A DNA stretch of 64,000 nucleotides, from assembly GCF_004134865.1 (NCBI RefSeq), contig NZ_SDPO01000002.1, forward strand, positions 1,054,001-1,118,000. Direction: 5' to 3'. The position numbers were made by a program, and so were the translations under genes. This DNA is from Agromyces fucosus. GTDB taxonomy: Bacteria > Actinomycetota > Actinomycetes > Actinomycetales > Microbacteriaceae. Of this stretch, positions 45,446 through 54,183 are shown piece after piece. Each line of letters begins with the position of its first letter. Positions within the stretch are counted from its first letter, which is position 1. A model generated the notes under the pieces. The model had not been told where the DNA came from. It worked only from the letters and a program-made list of their open reading frames with translations, and did no database searches.

Positions 45446-47482
45446 ATGGCACAGGGCGGGGGACGTGGATGGTTTCACCGCAAGCGCCCTCAGCCCTCCC
45501 CCGATGAGCCCGCCCGCGGCACGACGCATTCGAAATCGGCTCCGCTGACTCCTCCGGAGACGCTGCCTGAGTCCCAGCAGCCGCAGCCCAGCGGCGCCGA
45601 CCGCGGCCAGTTCGCCGAATGGACCGCCGCGGCGCCGTCCAGCCCTGCGACGGTCGGGGGGGAAGGTGAGACCGGCGCTCCCCCCGGCTCGGCCGGCGAG
45701 ACCGTGCCACCCATCGAAGGCGCGGCTGCTCAGGCTGGCGGACCCGATTACATCGCATCGGCCGTGACGCCCGATGCTCCCGGCATGCCGACTGTGCCCT
45801 CCGCGCAGCAGGCGGTTGCTTCGTCCGGCGGCCGTGCGATCGATTGGGATGCCGCAACAGCGGCAGCGCTCAGCGCAGATCCCGATCCTGCCGGAGTCGT
45901 CCCCGACCATCACCCGACGGGACCCGACCGTCTGCTCGAAGACCTGATCCGCGAAATCGTCGGTGACGCAACCGCAGATACTGCGTCATCGCTCCACCCT
46001 GCGCGTGCTCAAGCAGATGGCGGCACGACGGTGCAGAGCGTGACGGTGCAGAACCAGGTCGTGCAGACAACGACGGCCGAGACACCGACGGCTGTGCCGA
46101 CGGCCGATACGGCGGCGGAGACGGAGCCAGAGACGCGTGAGACGGCGGCGATGGCGGAGACGCAGGCCGCGGCGACCGATGCAGTCGTGGCGCAAAGCGC
46201 ATCGCCCAGGATCGCGCCGGCTGGAGCGACGCCTGGTTCAGTGCCGCTTTCATCGGGCCCGACGCGCGAGATCGACTCCCCCGAAGCCACGATTCCGTTG
46301 ACCTCGGACGCGGCACGACCCATGCCAGTGGTCGGCGATGGTACCGGGGAGCGCATTTCGGCAGCCGTTCCACAGCCGAGTACTCGTCCACCCGAGGCTG
46401 CCGCTACGGCGGGTCCTGGTCCCGCTCCGCTTCAGCGTCCCGATTCTGAAGCTGTGAGTTCTGCGCCTCGCCCGGTGACCACCACTCCCCCGGGCAATGA
46501 CGCGAGCATCAGCCCCGCACCCCAGTCCGCACCTGCTGCAGGCCCCCACGCACCAACCGAAGCCCCCGATGTTTCACGTGAAACATCGTCAGATCACGGA
46601 GGAACTCCCCTGGCTTACGAACTCGCCGACGAGACCCGTCGGCGCACCGCACTCGACGAAGCGGTTCTCCCGCTTCCCCCGTCGACTCGCGTGCTGACGA
46701 TCTCCAACCAGAAGGGCGGCGTCGGCAAGACGACCACCGCCGTGAACCTTGCCGCAGGCCTTGCTCGCTCCGGAGCCCGAGTGCTCGTGATCGACCTGGA
46801 CCCGCAGGGCAACGCCTCGACGGCACTCGGCGTCGATCACCGATCGGAGCGCAAGAGCGTCTACGAGGTGCTCGTCTCCGATGTTTCGTTGGCCGAAGTT
46901 GTGCAGCCATCCACCGAACACGAGCTGCTCGACTGCGTGCCGGCGACCATTCACCTCGCCGGCGCCGAGATCGAACTCGTGTCACTCGTGGCGCGTGAAC
47001 AGCGGCTCCGGCGTGCGCTCGACGCTCATCTCGCTTCGATGGATCGCCCGTACGACTACGTCTTCATCGACTGCCCGCCCTCCCTCGGACTCCTGACGAT
47101 CAACGCATTCGTCGCCGCGCGCGAAGTGCTCATCCCGATCCAGTGCGAGTACTACGCGCTCGAGGGTCTCTCTCAACTGCTCAGTAACATCGAGTTGATC
47201 GAGAAGCACCTCAATCCCGAGCTCCGCTTGTCGACGATCCTGCTGACGATGTACGACTCGCGTACCAACCTCGCCCAGCAGGTTGCGCAGGAGGTCCGCG
47301 ACCACTTCCCCGCCCAGACGCTGGAAACGATCATCCCCCGATCGGTCCGAGTCTCGGAAGCACCGAGCTATGGGCAGAGCGTCATCAGCTACGACTTCGG
47401 ATCCACCGGATCATTGTCGTATCGTGAGGCGGCCGCCGAAATCGCCCGTCGCGGAGCGGCAACACCCGAGGAGTCGAACTGA
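45446..47482 (+). CDS. parA: chromosome-partitioning ATPase ParA with long N-terminal extension
   Basis: 678 aa from ATG 45446 (GGAG upstream). The last ~285 residues are a standard ParA: 'VLTISNQKGGVGKTTTAVNLAAGLA' (deviant Walker A, Lys ~423), 'VIDLDPQGNASTALG', 'YVFIDCPPSLGLLTINAF', 'IQCEYYALEGLSQLL'. Residues 1-~390 are Ala/Pro/Thr/Glu-rich, predicted disordered, with one more ordered piece 'DRLLEDLIREIVGDA' (~residue 155-170). A parS site lies inside the gene and encodes 'DVSRETS' (~residue 375-381). If the extension is not translated, the start must be near 46610, but no ATG or GTG with a good signal is there. ParA moves ParB-parS complexes. The stop overlaps parB. Confidence 0.9.
   Translation: MAQGGGRGWFHRKRPQPSPDEPARGTTHSKSAPLTPPETLPESQQPQPSGADRGQFAEWTAAAPSSPATVGGEGETGAPPGSAGETVPPIEGAAAQAGGPDYIASAVTPDAPGMPTVPSAQQAVASSGGRAIDWDAATAAALSADPDPAGVVPDHHPTGPDRLLEDLIREIVGDATADTASSLHPARAQADGGTTVQSVTVQNQVVQTTTAETPTAVPTADTAAETEPETRETAAMAETQAAATDAVVAQSASPRIAPAGATPGSVPLSSGPTREIDSPEATIPLTSDAARPMPVVGDGTGERISAAVPQPSTRPPEAAATAGPGPAPLQRPDSEAVSSAPRPVTTTPPGNDASISPAPQSAPAAGPHAPTEAPDVSRETSSDHGGTPLAYELADETRRRTALDEAVLPLPPSTRVLTISNQKGGVGKTTTAVNLAAGLARSGARVLVIDLDPQGNASTALGVDHRSERKSVYEVLVSDVSLAEVVQPSTEHELLDCVPATIHLAGAEIELVSLVAREQRLRRALDAHLASMDRPYDYVFIDCPPSLGLLTINAFVAAREVLIPIQCEYYALEGLSQLLSNIELIEKHLNPELRLSTILLTMYDSRTNLAQQVAQEVRDHFPAQTLETIIPRSVRVSEAPSYGQSVISYDFGSTGSLSYREAAAEIARRGAATPEESN
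46570..46585. promoter_or_regulatory. parS site 7, inside parA
   Basis: TGTTTCACGTGAAACA, perfect consensus, in frame within the parA coding sequence at the border between extension and ATPase domain; extended palindrome CGA...TCG. Confidence 0.95.
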
Positions 47483-48462
47483 TGGCAACGAAACGAACCG
47501 GTCTCGGACGTGGGATCGGCGCGCTGATCCCGAGCGGCGAAGACAGCACGCGGGCACGCCCGGTCGACGTATTCTTCCCGGAAACGGATGCGCAACAGCC
47601 CACCGCGGTTGCGGTCGTCGAGCAGGCCGCGTCGGCCGAAGGGCTCGTCAACGTCCCGGGTGCTCACCTGGCCCGACTCGACCCGAACGACATCCTTCCG
47701 AACGCCCACCAGCCGCGAAGCGTCTTCGACCCCGACGACCTCGCTGAGCTCGTGCACAGCGTCCGCGAGTTCGGAGTGCTGCAGCCCATCGTGGTTCGCC
47801 GTCACCCCGAGCTCGCCGGCAAGTACGAACTGGTCATGGGCGAGCGGCGCCTTCGAGCCACCAAGGCAGCGGGCTTGGACTCCATCCCCGCGGTGGTGAA
47901 GGACACCGCGAATGAAGACATGCTGCGCGACGCGCTGCTCGAAAACCTTCACCGCTCGCAGCTGAACCCTCTCGAGGAGGCCTCGGCCTACCAGCAATTG
48001 CTCTCCGACTTCGGCATCACGCAGGAACAGCTCGCCTCGCGCATCGGTCGCTCACGTCCGCAGATCTCGAACACTCTCCGACTTCTGCGGCTCCCCGAGC
48101 CCGTGCAACTCCGGGTCGCGGCGGGCGTGCTGAGCGCGGGCCACGCTCGAGCCATCCTGTCGATCGGTGACGACGCGGCGGAGATGCAGCGTTTCGCCGA
48201 CAAGATCGTGAACGAGGAGCTGTCGGTGCGTGCGGCCGAAGCCGTCGCGACGAAGGAGCCGAAGACATCCCGACCGAAGCCCTCTGCCGGCAAACGACAG
48301 GATTTCCTCGAGGACCTGTCCACTCGGTTGGGCGACCGCCTGAACACCCGCGTCAAGATCGCGTTGGGTGCAAGGAAAGGCCAGATCAGCATCGATTTCG
48401 CGACCGTTCAGGACTTGCGTCGGATTCTCACGGAACTCGGCGAGAATCTCGACGGAGTGTGA
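47482..48462 (+). CDS. parB: chromosome-partitioning protein ParB
   Basis: 326 aa, start overlapping the parA stop (TGATG). N-terminal 'RTGLGRGIGALIP' binds ParA; the ParB/Srx domain has 'ILPNAHQPRSVFDPDDLAELVHSVREFGVLQPIVVRRH' and the CTP-binding 'GERRLRATKAAG' with 'DALLENLHRSQLNPLEEA'; the HTH is 'GITQEQLASRIGRSRPQISNTLRLLRLP'; the C-terminal dimer domain ends the protein. It clamps DNA at parS with CTP and spreads, recruiting ParA and SMC. Confidence 0.97.
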   Translation: MATKRTGLGRGIGALIPSGEDSTRARPVDVFFPETDAQQPTAVAVVEQAASAEGLVNVPGAHLARLDPNDILPNAHQPRSVFDPDDLAELVHSVREFGVLQPIVVRRHPELAGKYELVMGERRLRATKAAGLDSIPAVVKDTANEDMLRDALLENLHRSQLNPLEEASAYQQLLSDFGITQEQLASRIGRSRPQISNTLRLLRLPEPVQLRVAAGVLSAGHARAILSIGDDAAEMQRFADKIVNEELSVRAAEAVATKEPKTSRPKPSAGKRQDFLEDLSTRLGDRLNTRVKIALGARKGQISIDFATVQDLRRILTELGENLDGV

Positions 48463-48495
48463 GCATCGGTCGCTCGCAGAATCCGTTCTGACGAA

Positions 48496-48515
48496 CCGAA
48501 ATCATGTGATTTCGG
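48496..48515 (+). terminator. hairpin downstream of parB
   Basis: CCGAAATCA TG TGATTTCGG, a 9-bp perfect stem 34 bases after the parB stop, AT-rich compared with its surroundings; no T-run follows. Confidence 0.4.
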
Positions 48516-48566
48516 CCGAAGAATCGTGTCGAGCCTTCGGCGAGAAGCCGTATGTGATCGCGACAT

Positions 48567-48602
48567 GAAGAAGGGCCGGTCCGAGTGGACCGGCCCTTCT
48601 TC
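48567..48602. terminator. bidirectional terminator between parB and ddl
   Basis: A 16-bp perfect stem (GAAGAAGGGCCGGTCC / GGACCGGCCCTTCTTC) with loop GAGT sits between the convergent parB and ddl genes, with TTC-rich ends in both directions. Confidence 0.85.
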
Positions 48603-48616
48603 ATGCTCCGCACTCG

Positions 48617-49576
48617 TCAGTTCGCGCGAGCGTGCGCGGCTTCCACGAGAGCGCCGTAGATCGCTGCTGCGCTCGAGCCAGAAGCCTCGATCGCCAGTGG
48701 TACGAGCGATGTCTCCGTGAGCCCCGGGATGACATTCGCCTCGAGGAACCAGGGACGGCCGCTGCCGTCGACGATGAAGTCCACCCGCGAGAGATCGCGG
48801 AGTCCGAGGGTGCGATGCGCGAGCACCGCGGCATCCGATACCGCCGACACGGTGGCGTCATCGAGACGCGACGGAGCATAGAAGGTCGTCTCGCCGGCGT
48901 TGTACCGAGCCTGGAAACTGTAGACGCCGGCCGTCGGCTCGATCTCCACCGCGGGCAGTGTACGGGGTCCATCGCCGGTGTCGACGACGGTGACCGCGAT
49001 CTCAGTCCCGTGGATCCGCCGCTCGACGACCGCGACGTCGGCATAGGTGAACGCCTCGACCATTGCGCGTGCGAGATCGTTCGTGTCCTCGACGATCGTC
49101 ACTCCCTGGGCCGATCCACCGGATGCGGGCTTCACGACGAGGTCGCCCTCGAGTGCCGAGCGCACGACCTTGAGCACGCTCGATGCACCGAGCTCCCTGA
49201 ACGCTTCGTGGGAGAGCACGATCGATTCGGGAACGTCGACGCCGACCGATGCGAGCAACGAACTCGCAACGGGCTTCGACCAGGCTCGCCGCGACGCGGC
49301 GCCCGACGAGCCGACGGTCGGAACCCCGATCGCCGCGAGCAGCTCGAGCAGCGAACCATCCTCACCGCTCGATCCATGCAGTGCGGGGAATACGACGTCG
49401 GGTCGTTCGTTCACGAGGAAGGGCAGGAGTCCCGCATCGGGGTCGCGGAGGGCCACCCGATGGCCGGCTGCGGTCAGCGCGTCGGCGACGCGTCGGCCGG
49501 AACGGAGGGACACATCGCGCTCGTGCGAGATGCCGCCAGCGAGAACGACGACGTAAAGACCGGAGGAATCGCTCAT
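48617..49576 (-). CDS. ddl: D-alanine--D-alanine ligase family protein
   Basis: 319 aa from ATG 49576. Ddl ATP-grasp features: N-terminal 'VVVLAGGISHERDVSLRSGRRVADAL', 'FPALHGSSGEDGSLLELLAAIGVPTVGSSGAASRRAWSKPVAS', 'VVKPASGGSAQGV', 'SRVDFIVDGSGRPWFLEANVIPGLTETSL'. It joins two D-alanines for the peptidoglycan stem. A second, canonical ddl usually lies elsewhere in Microbacteriaceae, so this may be a paralogue. It is 17 bases from the aminotransferase stop and is read with it. Confidence 0.9.
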   Translation of the reverse strand: MSDSSGLYVVVLAGGISHERDVSLRSGRRVADALTAAGHRVALRDPDAGLLPFLVNERPDVVFPALHGSSGEDGSLLELLAAIGVPTVGSSGAASRRAWSKPVASSLLASVGVDVPESIVLSHEAFRELGASSVLKVVRSALEGDLVVKPASGGSAQGVTIVEDTNDLARAMVEAFTYADVAVVERRIHGTEIAVTVVDTGDGPRTLPAVEIEPTAGVYSFQARYNAGETTFYAPSRLDDATVSAVSDAAVLAHRTLGLRDLSRVDFIVDGSGRPWFLEANVIPGLTETSLVPLAIEASGSSAAAIYGALVEAAHARAN

Positions 49577-49593
49577 GATCAGGGGTTTCTCCA

Positions 49594-50916
49594 CTACTTC
49601 AGGTCGGACGGTGGCGCGGAGTCGTACCCCGCACTCGAAGGCAGTTGCAGCGGGCCAGTTCCCGCGAAGGTGTCGAGCAGGTCGAGTTCGCCGTTGATCA
49701 CGGTCGCGAGTCGGCGGATGCCGAGCCGGATCGCGTCGGGCGTCGGATAGCAGAACGACAGTCGCATCGCGTGGCGACCCCGCCCGTCGGCGAAGAATGC
49801 CGTTCCGGGCGTATACGCGACGAGTTCCTTCACCGCCCGCGGCAACATCTGCTTCGAGTCGAGGACATCGGGCATCGTGACCCAGACGTAGAACCCTCCG
49901 TTGGGATTGGTCCAGTTGAGCTGCGGCAGGTACTCCCCCAGCGCCTCGATCATCGCGTCCTTGCGCTCGCGATACACCCCGCGGAAGGTGTCGATCTGCG
50001 CGCGCCAGTCGGCGGTCGCGAGGTACTCCGACACGACCATCTGGCTGAAGGAGCTCGGCGACAGGATCGCGGACTCGGCCGCGAGGATCAGCTTCTCGCG
50101 GATGGCGTGGGGAGCGAGCGCCCATCCGACCCGGAAGCCGGGCGCGAGCGTCTTCGAGAACGAGCCGAGGTAGATGACGCCCTCGGGGTCGAGGGAGCGG
50201 AGCGCGTTGGGCGCAGGCTCGTCGAAGTGCAGCAGACCGTAGGGGTTGTCCTCGAGCACGAGGATCTCGTTCGAACGGCAGATCTCGAGGATCTCGGGCC
50301 GCCGTTCGGCGGAGAGCGTGACGCCGGCCGGGTTGTGGAAGTTCGGAATCGTGTACAGGAACTTGATTCGGCGGCCCTGTCCGCGAAGTGCCGCGATCGT
50401 CTGCCGCAAGGCCTCGGGGATCAGTCCGTGCTCGTCGGTCGCGACATGCGCCACATTCGCCTGGTACGAGCGGAAGATGCCGAGTGCCCCGACATAGCTC
50501 GGCGATTCGGCGAGGATCACGTCTCCGGGATCGATGAAGAGCTTGGCGACGAGATCGAGGGCCTGTTGCGAGCCGGTCGCGGTCACGACGTTGTCGACGC
50601 TGCCGCGGATGCCCTCGATCGACATGACCTCGAGGATCTGCTCGCGCAGCTCGGGAATCCCCTGCCCGGAACCGTACTGCAGCGCCACGGCACCGCGTTC
50701 ACGCATGACCCGCTCCATGGAGGAGGTGATGAGGTCGTGCGGCAGCGCCGACACGTACGGCATGCCGCCGGCCAGCGAGACGACCTCGGGTCGTGAGGCA
50801 ACGGCGAACAGGGCTCGGACTTCGGAGGCGGCCAGCCCGGCGGCTCGCTCGGCGTAATTCGCGTACCAAGGGTCGAGATTGTTGCCGGTCCGCTGGGGGA
50901 CGCCGTCAGATGTCAC
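49594..50916 (-). CDS. PLP-dependent aminotransferase (class I/II, 2-aminoadipate/MocR-type fold)
   Basis: 440 aa. Fold-type I enzyme with the PLP lysine in 'IYLGSFSKTLAPGFRVGWALAP', and 'VTATGSQQALDLVAKLFIDPGD', 'YTIPNFHNPAGVTLS', 'LVLEDNPYGLLHFDEPAP' and 'RLSFCYPTPDAIRLGIRRL'. The pattern is that of LysN/2-aminoadipate transaminases and the MocR effector domain, without a helix-turn-helix. The substrate is not certain; in this locus, coupled to a D-Ala-D-Ala ligase, an alanine-related role is possible but speculative. Confidence 0.85.
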   Translation of the reverse strand: MTSDGVPQRTGNNLDPWYANYAERAAGLAASEVRALFAVASRPEVVSLAGGMPYVSALPHDLITSSMERVMRERGAVALQYGSGQGIPELREQILEVMSIEGIRGSVDNVVTATGSQQALDLVAKLFIDPGDVILAESPSYVGALGIFRSYQANVAHVATDEHGLIPEALRQTIAALRGQGRRIKFLYTIPNFHNPAGVTLSAERRPEILEICRSNEILVLEDNPYGLLHFDEPAPNALRSLDPEGVIYLGSFSKTLAPGFRVGWALAPHAIREKLILAAESAILSPSSFSQMVVSEYLATADWRAQIDTFRGVYRERKDAMIEALGEYLPQLNWTNPNGGFYVWVTMPDVLDSKQMLPRAVKELVAYTPGTAFFADGRGRHAMRLSFCYPTPDAIRLGIRRLATVINGELDLLDTFAGTGPLQLPSSAGYDSAPPSDLK

Positions 50917-51033
50917 TGCGCTGCTTCCGTTCTGTTCAGGGTTTCCACTGTAGTTGCTGGGTTCCGGGGTGGTCGTTCGGGGTCGTGCGCCGCGACATCC
51001 GCTCGTCTGTCGCCTCGGCGCCGGAGACGCGAA

Positions 51034-51063
51034 AGACCCGCCCGGCTTTCGCCGGACGGGTCT
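51034..51063 (-). terminator. terminator after trxB-trxA
   Basis: A stem AGACCCG(c)CCGGC / GCCGG(a)CGGGTCT with loop TTTC, 17 bases beyond the trxA stop reading leftward; one central mismatch. Confidence 0.7.
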
Positions 51064-51079
51064 GGAATTCGACCGCCGA

Positions 51080-51403
51080 CTACGAGATGTAGGCGGCGAG
51101 GTCGGCCTCGAGTGCGGGCTTCGGCTTGGCGCCGATGACGGTCTTGACGACCTCGCCCTTCTCGAAGACCTTGAACGCGGGAATCGCGGTGATCTGGTAC
51201 TTCATCGCGAGGCCGGGGTTCTCGTCGACGTTGAGCTTGACGATGTCGAGCTTGTCGGCGTGCTCCGTCGCGATCTGGTCGAGGATCGGGCTCACGGCGC
51301 GACACGGGCCGCACCATTCGGCCCAGAAGTCCACGAGGACGGCCTTCTCGTTGTTGAGGACCTCCTGCTCGAAGGTGGCCTCGGTCACTGCACGTGCAGT
51401 CAT
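51080..51403 (-). CDS. trxA: thioredoxin
   Basis: 107 aa. Active site 'DFWAEWCGPCRAVSPILDQIA' and the cis-Pro region 'ITAIPAFKVFEKGEVV' are intact. It is a cytosolic dithiol reductant, recharged by the reductase encoded just upstream (54-base gap). Order and orientation match trxB2-trxC of M. tuberculosis. Confidence 0.97.
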   Translation of the reverse strand: MTARAVTEATFEQEVLNNEKAVLVDFWAEWCGPCRAVSPILDQIATEHADKLDIVKLNVDENPGLAMKYQITAIPAFKVFEKGEVVKTVIGAKPKPALEADLAAYIS

Positions 51404-51457
51404 TGCGTTCTCCTTTGGTGAAGTCTGGGTGATCGGATGCCGCGGAGCAGCGCTTGA

Positions 51458-52432
51458 TCAGGTGATGACGGCGAACTCGGTCTCGAGCACGGCCTCGGCG
51501 GCGTTCTCGTTGCCGAGGGCTGCGAGGTAGTGCTCGGCGTCGAGCGCGGCGGCCGCGCCGGAACCGGCAGCGGTGATCGCCTGGCGGTAGTGCGGGTCGA
51601 TGACGTCGCCGGCGGCGAAGACGCCCGGCAACGAGGTCTTCGAGGTGCGGCCCTCGACCGCGATGGTGCCTTCAGGGGTGAGGTCGAGCTTGCCGTGCAC
51701 GAGGTGCGTGCGCGGGTCGTTGCCGATCGCGACGAAGAGGCCGTCGAGGTCGAGCCCGCGCTCGTCACCGGTCACGGTGTCGCGCAGGGTGACGCCGGTC
51801 ACCGCTTCGGTGCCGTGGATCGCGGCGATCTCGGAGTTCCAGATGAACTCGATCTTCTCGTTGTCGAAGGCGCGCTGCTGCATGATCTTCGACGCCTTGA
51901 GCGAGTCGCGACGGTGGATGACGTAGACCTTGCTGGCGAAGCGGGTGAGGAAGGTTGCCTCCTCCATCGCGGAGTCGCCGCCGCCGATGACGGCGATCGT
52001 CTTCTCGCGGAAGAAGAAGCCGTCGCACGTCGCGCACCACGAGAGACCGTGGCCGGAGAGCACCTCTTCTTCGGGGAGGCCGAGCTTGCGATAGGCGGAG
52101 CCGGTCGCGTAGATGACCGCAGCCGCTTCGTGCTCGTCGCCGTTGCCCAGCTTGACGCGCTTGACGGGGCCGTCGAGTTCGAGCTCGACGACGTCGTCGT
52201 AGACGACCTCGGTGCCGAACCGCTCGGCCTGCTCCTGGAACTTCGTCATGAGATCGGGGCCCATGATGCCCTCGGGGAAGCCGGGGTAGTTCTCGACCTC
52301 GGTCGTGTTCATCAGCTCGCCGCCGATCTCGACCGAGCTCGCGATGAGCAGGGGTTTCAGCTGCGCGCGTGCGGCGTAGATCGCGGCCGTGAATCCGGCC
52401 GGGCCCGAGCCGATGATGATGATGTCGCGCAA
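51458..52432 (-). CDS. trxB: thioredoxin reductase
   Basis: 324 aa from TTG 52432. FAD motif 'IIIIGSGPAGFTAAIYAARA', redox pair in 'WCATCDGFFF', NADPH motif 'IAVIGGGDSAMEEATFL', and the second FAD motif 'GVFAAGDVIDPHYRQAITAAGSGAAAALDAE'. It passes electrons from NADPH to thioredoxin. First gene of the trxB-trxA operon; the 131-bp spacer to murJ carries no gene. Confidence 0.97.
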   Translation of the reverse strand: MRDIIIIGSGPAGFTAAIYAARAQLKPLLIASSVEIGGELMNTTEVENYPGFPEGIMGPDLMTKFQEQAERFGTEVVYDDVVELELDGPVKRVKLGNGDEHEAAAVIYATGSAYRKLGLPEEEVLSGHGLSWCATCDGFFFREKTIAVIGGGDSAMEEATFLTRFASKVYVIHRRDSLKASKIMQQRAFDNEKIEFIWNSEIAAIHGTEAVTGVTLRDTVTGDERGLDLDGLFVAIGNDPRTHLVHGKLDLTPEGTIAVEGRTSKTSLPGVFAAGDVIDPHYRQAITAAGSGAAAALDAEHYLAALGNENAAEAVLETEFAVIT

Positions 52433-52563
52433 AGCCGCTCCCGTCGTTGCTGGTGATTCGTAGCATTCAACGAATCGGATGCCACGAGATGCTCAACACA
52501 GTCTAAGCGGCGACTATTCCGCCGCAGCCCCGCGGTACAGCGTGTGACGGATGCCGCGTGGGC

Positions 52564-54183
52564 TCAGCGCTTGAGGCGGGTGATGAGCGGGGCGGCGAAC
52601 CCGCGAAGCTCGGGCGAGCGCAGCATCCAGAGCACCGCGAAGTACACGATGCTCATCGAGGCGCCGATGATGGCCATCGACAGGATCGCGCTGAAGATGC
52701 TCGAGAAGGCGTAACCGTCGAACGAGGTTCCACCGAGCGCCCAGAGCAGGGCGAGGCCGACGATGACGGGCAGCACGAGCGCGAGAGCCGACCGGCCGTA
52801 GGCGATGAAGATGCGTCGACCGTCGAGCGCGCCGATGCGGCGACGTAACAGGACGACGGCGAGGACCGCCTGGATGGTGCCTGCGACCGTGATGACCACG
52901 GCGATGCCGAATGCCACCCAAGCGCTGGGCAGGGCGATGCAGCCCAACGTGCCGGCGATGATCAGCACGACCTGCACGAGCGTGATGAAGAACGGCGTCT
53001 TCGTGTCCCCGAGCGAGTAGAAGGTGCGCTGCACGACGAAGAGCACGCTGAACGGGATGAGGCCGACGAGATAGGCGAGCACCAGCGCCCCACCAGCGAA
53101 CACGAGCGGTTCGACCGAGGAGAACACCCGGGCGAAGAGGAAGGCGCACACCATGAGGACCGCCGTGGCGAGCATCAGGATCACGCCGACCCCGCGCACG
53201 GCGCTCGAGAGGTCGTCGCGGACCTTCGGGAGGTCGCCGGTCGCGGCGTGCTCGCTCATGCGCGTGAAGTAGGCGGTGGCGATCGACACGGTGATCACCG
53301 AGTGCGGCAGCATGAAGATCAACCAGGCGGTCTGCTGCATGCTGACCGAAGCCTCGTCGGGCGATGCCGCGGAGACACCGACGACGGAGGTCTCGACGAA
53401 GCCCGCGATCGTCGTGAGCAGCAGCATGCCGAAGGTCCAGCTGGCGACGCCGGCGGTCGACCGCAGTCCGACACCGCGCCAGGCGAAGTCGGGGCGGTAC
53501 CGGAGCCCCGCCCGCCTCCAGAACCAGAAGAGCACGAGGCCCTGGATGGCGACGCCGAGGGTCGCGCTGCCGGCGAGGAGCGCGATCATGCCGGGCGACC
53601 ACTCGCCGGCGGTGCGCAGACCGTCGGGGTCGGAGCCGAAGACGAATGCGAACACGGCGAGTCCGGCGATGGCGACGACGTTGTTCAGCACCGGCACCCA
53701 CGTGAAGGGCCCGAACACGCGTTTGGCGTTCAGCACTTCACCCAGCAGCGAGTACATGCCGTAGAAGAAGATCTGCGGCAGGCACCAGTACCCGAACGCG
53801 ACGGCGAGTGCGAAGACACCGTCGGTCAGACGCGAGCCGACGAGCGCCGTCAGCAGTGGCGTGAGCAGTGTCGCGACGAGGGCCGCCGCCGCGAGGATCA
53901 CGAAGCCCAGCGTCATGACCTTGTTGATGTAGGCGACTCCGCCATCGCGATGCGCCGCGGAGCGGACGATCAACGGCACGAGCACCGCGCTCAGGACACC
54001 GCCGGCGACGACTGCGTAGATGGTGTTCGGCAACTGGTTCGCCACCGCGAATGCGTTCGCGCCGGCACCACCCGCACCGATGACGGCGGCGAGCAGCGCG
54101 GCCTTCACGAACCCCAGGATGCGCGAGACGATCGTGCCCGATGCGAGGAATGCGCTCGCCCGCCCGATTCGGTCTTCAGCCAT
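52564..54183 (-). CDS. murJ: lipid II flippase MurJ
   Basis: 539 aa from ATG 54183, overlapping the upstream DUF6049 stop by 8 bases; the frame stays open further upstream but inside that gene. Fourteen transmembrane helices of the MviN/MOP type, with 'GTIVSRILGFVKAALLAAVIG', 'GGVLSAVLVPLIVR', 'PQIFFYGMYSLLGEVLNAKRVFGPFTWVPVLNNVVAIAGL'. It flips lipid II across the membrane. M. tuberculosis MurJ has a fused pseudokinase and extracellular domain; this one stops right after the last helix. Confidence 0.95.
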   Translation of the reverse strand: MAEDRIGRASAFLASGTIVSRILGFVKAALLAAVIGAGGAGANAFAVANQLPNTIYAVVAGGVLSAVLVPLIVRSAAHRDGGVAYINKVMTLGFVILAAAALVATLLTPLLTALVGSRLTDGVFALAVAFGYWCLPQIFFYGMYSLLGEVLNAKRVFGPFTWVPVLNNVVAIAGLAVFAFVFGSDPDGLRTAGEWSPGMIALLAGSATLGVAIQGLVLFWFWRRAGLRYRPDFAWRGVGLRSTAGVASWTFGMLLLTTIAGFVETSVVGVSAASPDEASVSMQQTAWLIFMLPHSVITVSIATAYFTRMSEHAATGDLPKVRDDLSSAVRGVGVILMLATAVLMVCAFLFARVFSSVEPLVFAGGALVLAYLVGLIPFSVLFVVQRTFYSLGDTKTPFFITLVQVVLIIAGTLGCIALPSAWVAFGIAVVITVAGTIQAVLAVVLLRRRIGALDGRRIFIAYGRSALALVLPVIVGLALLWALGGTSFDGYAFSSIFSAILSMAIIGASMSIVYFAVLWMLRSPELRGFAAPLITRLKR

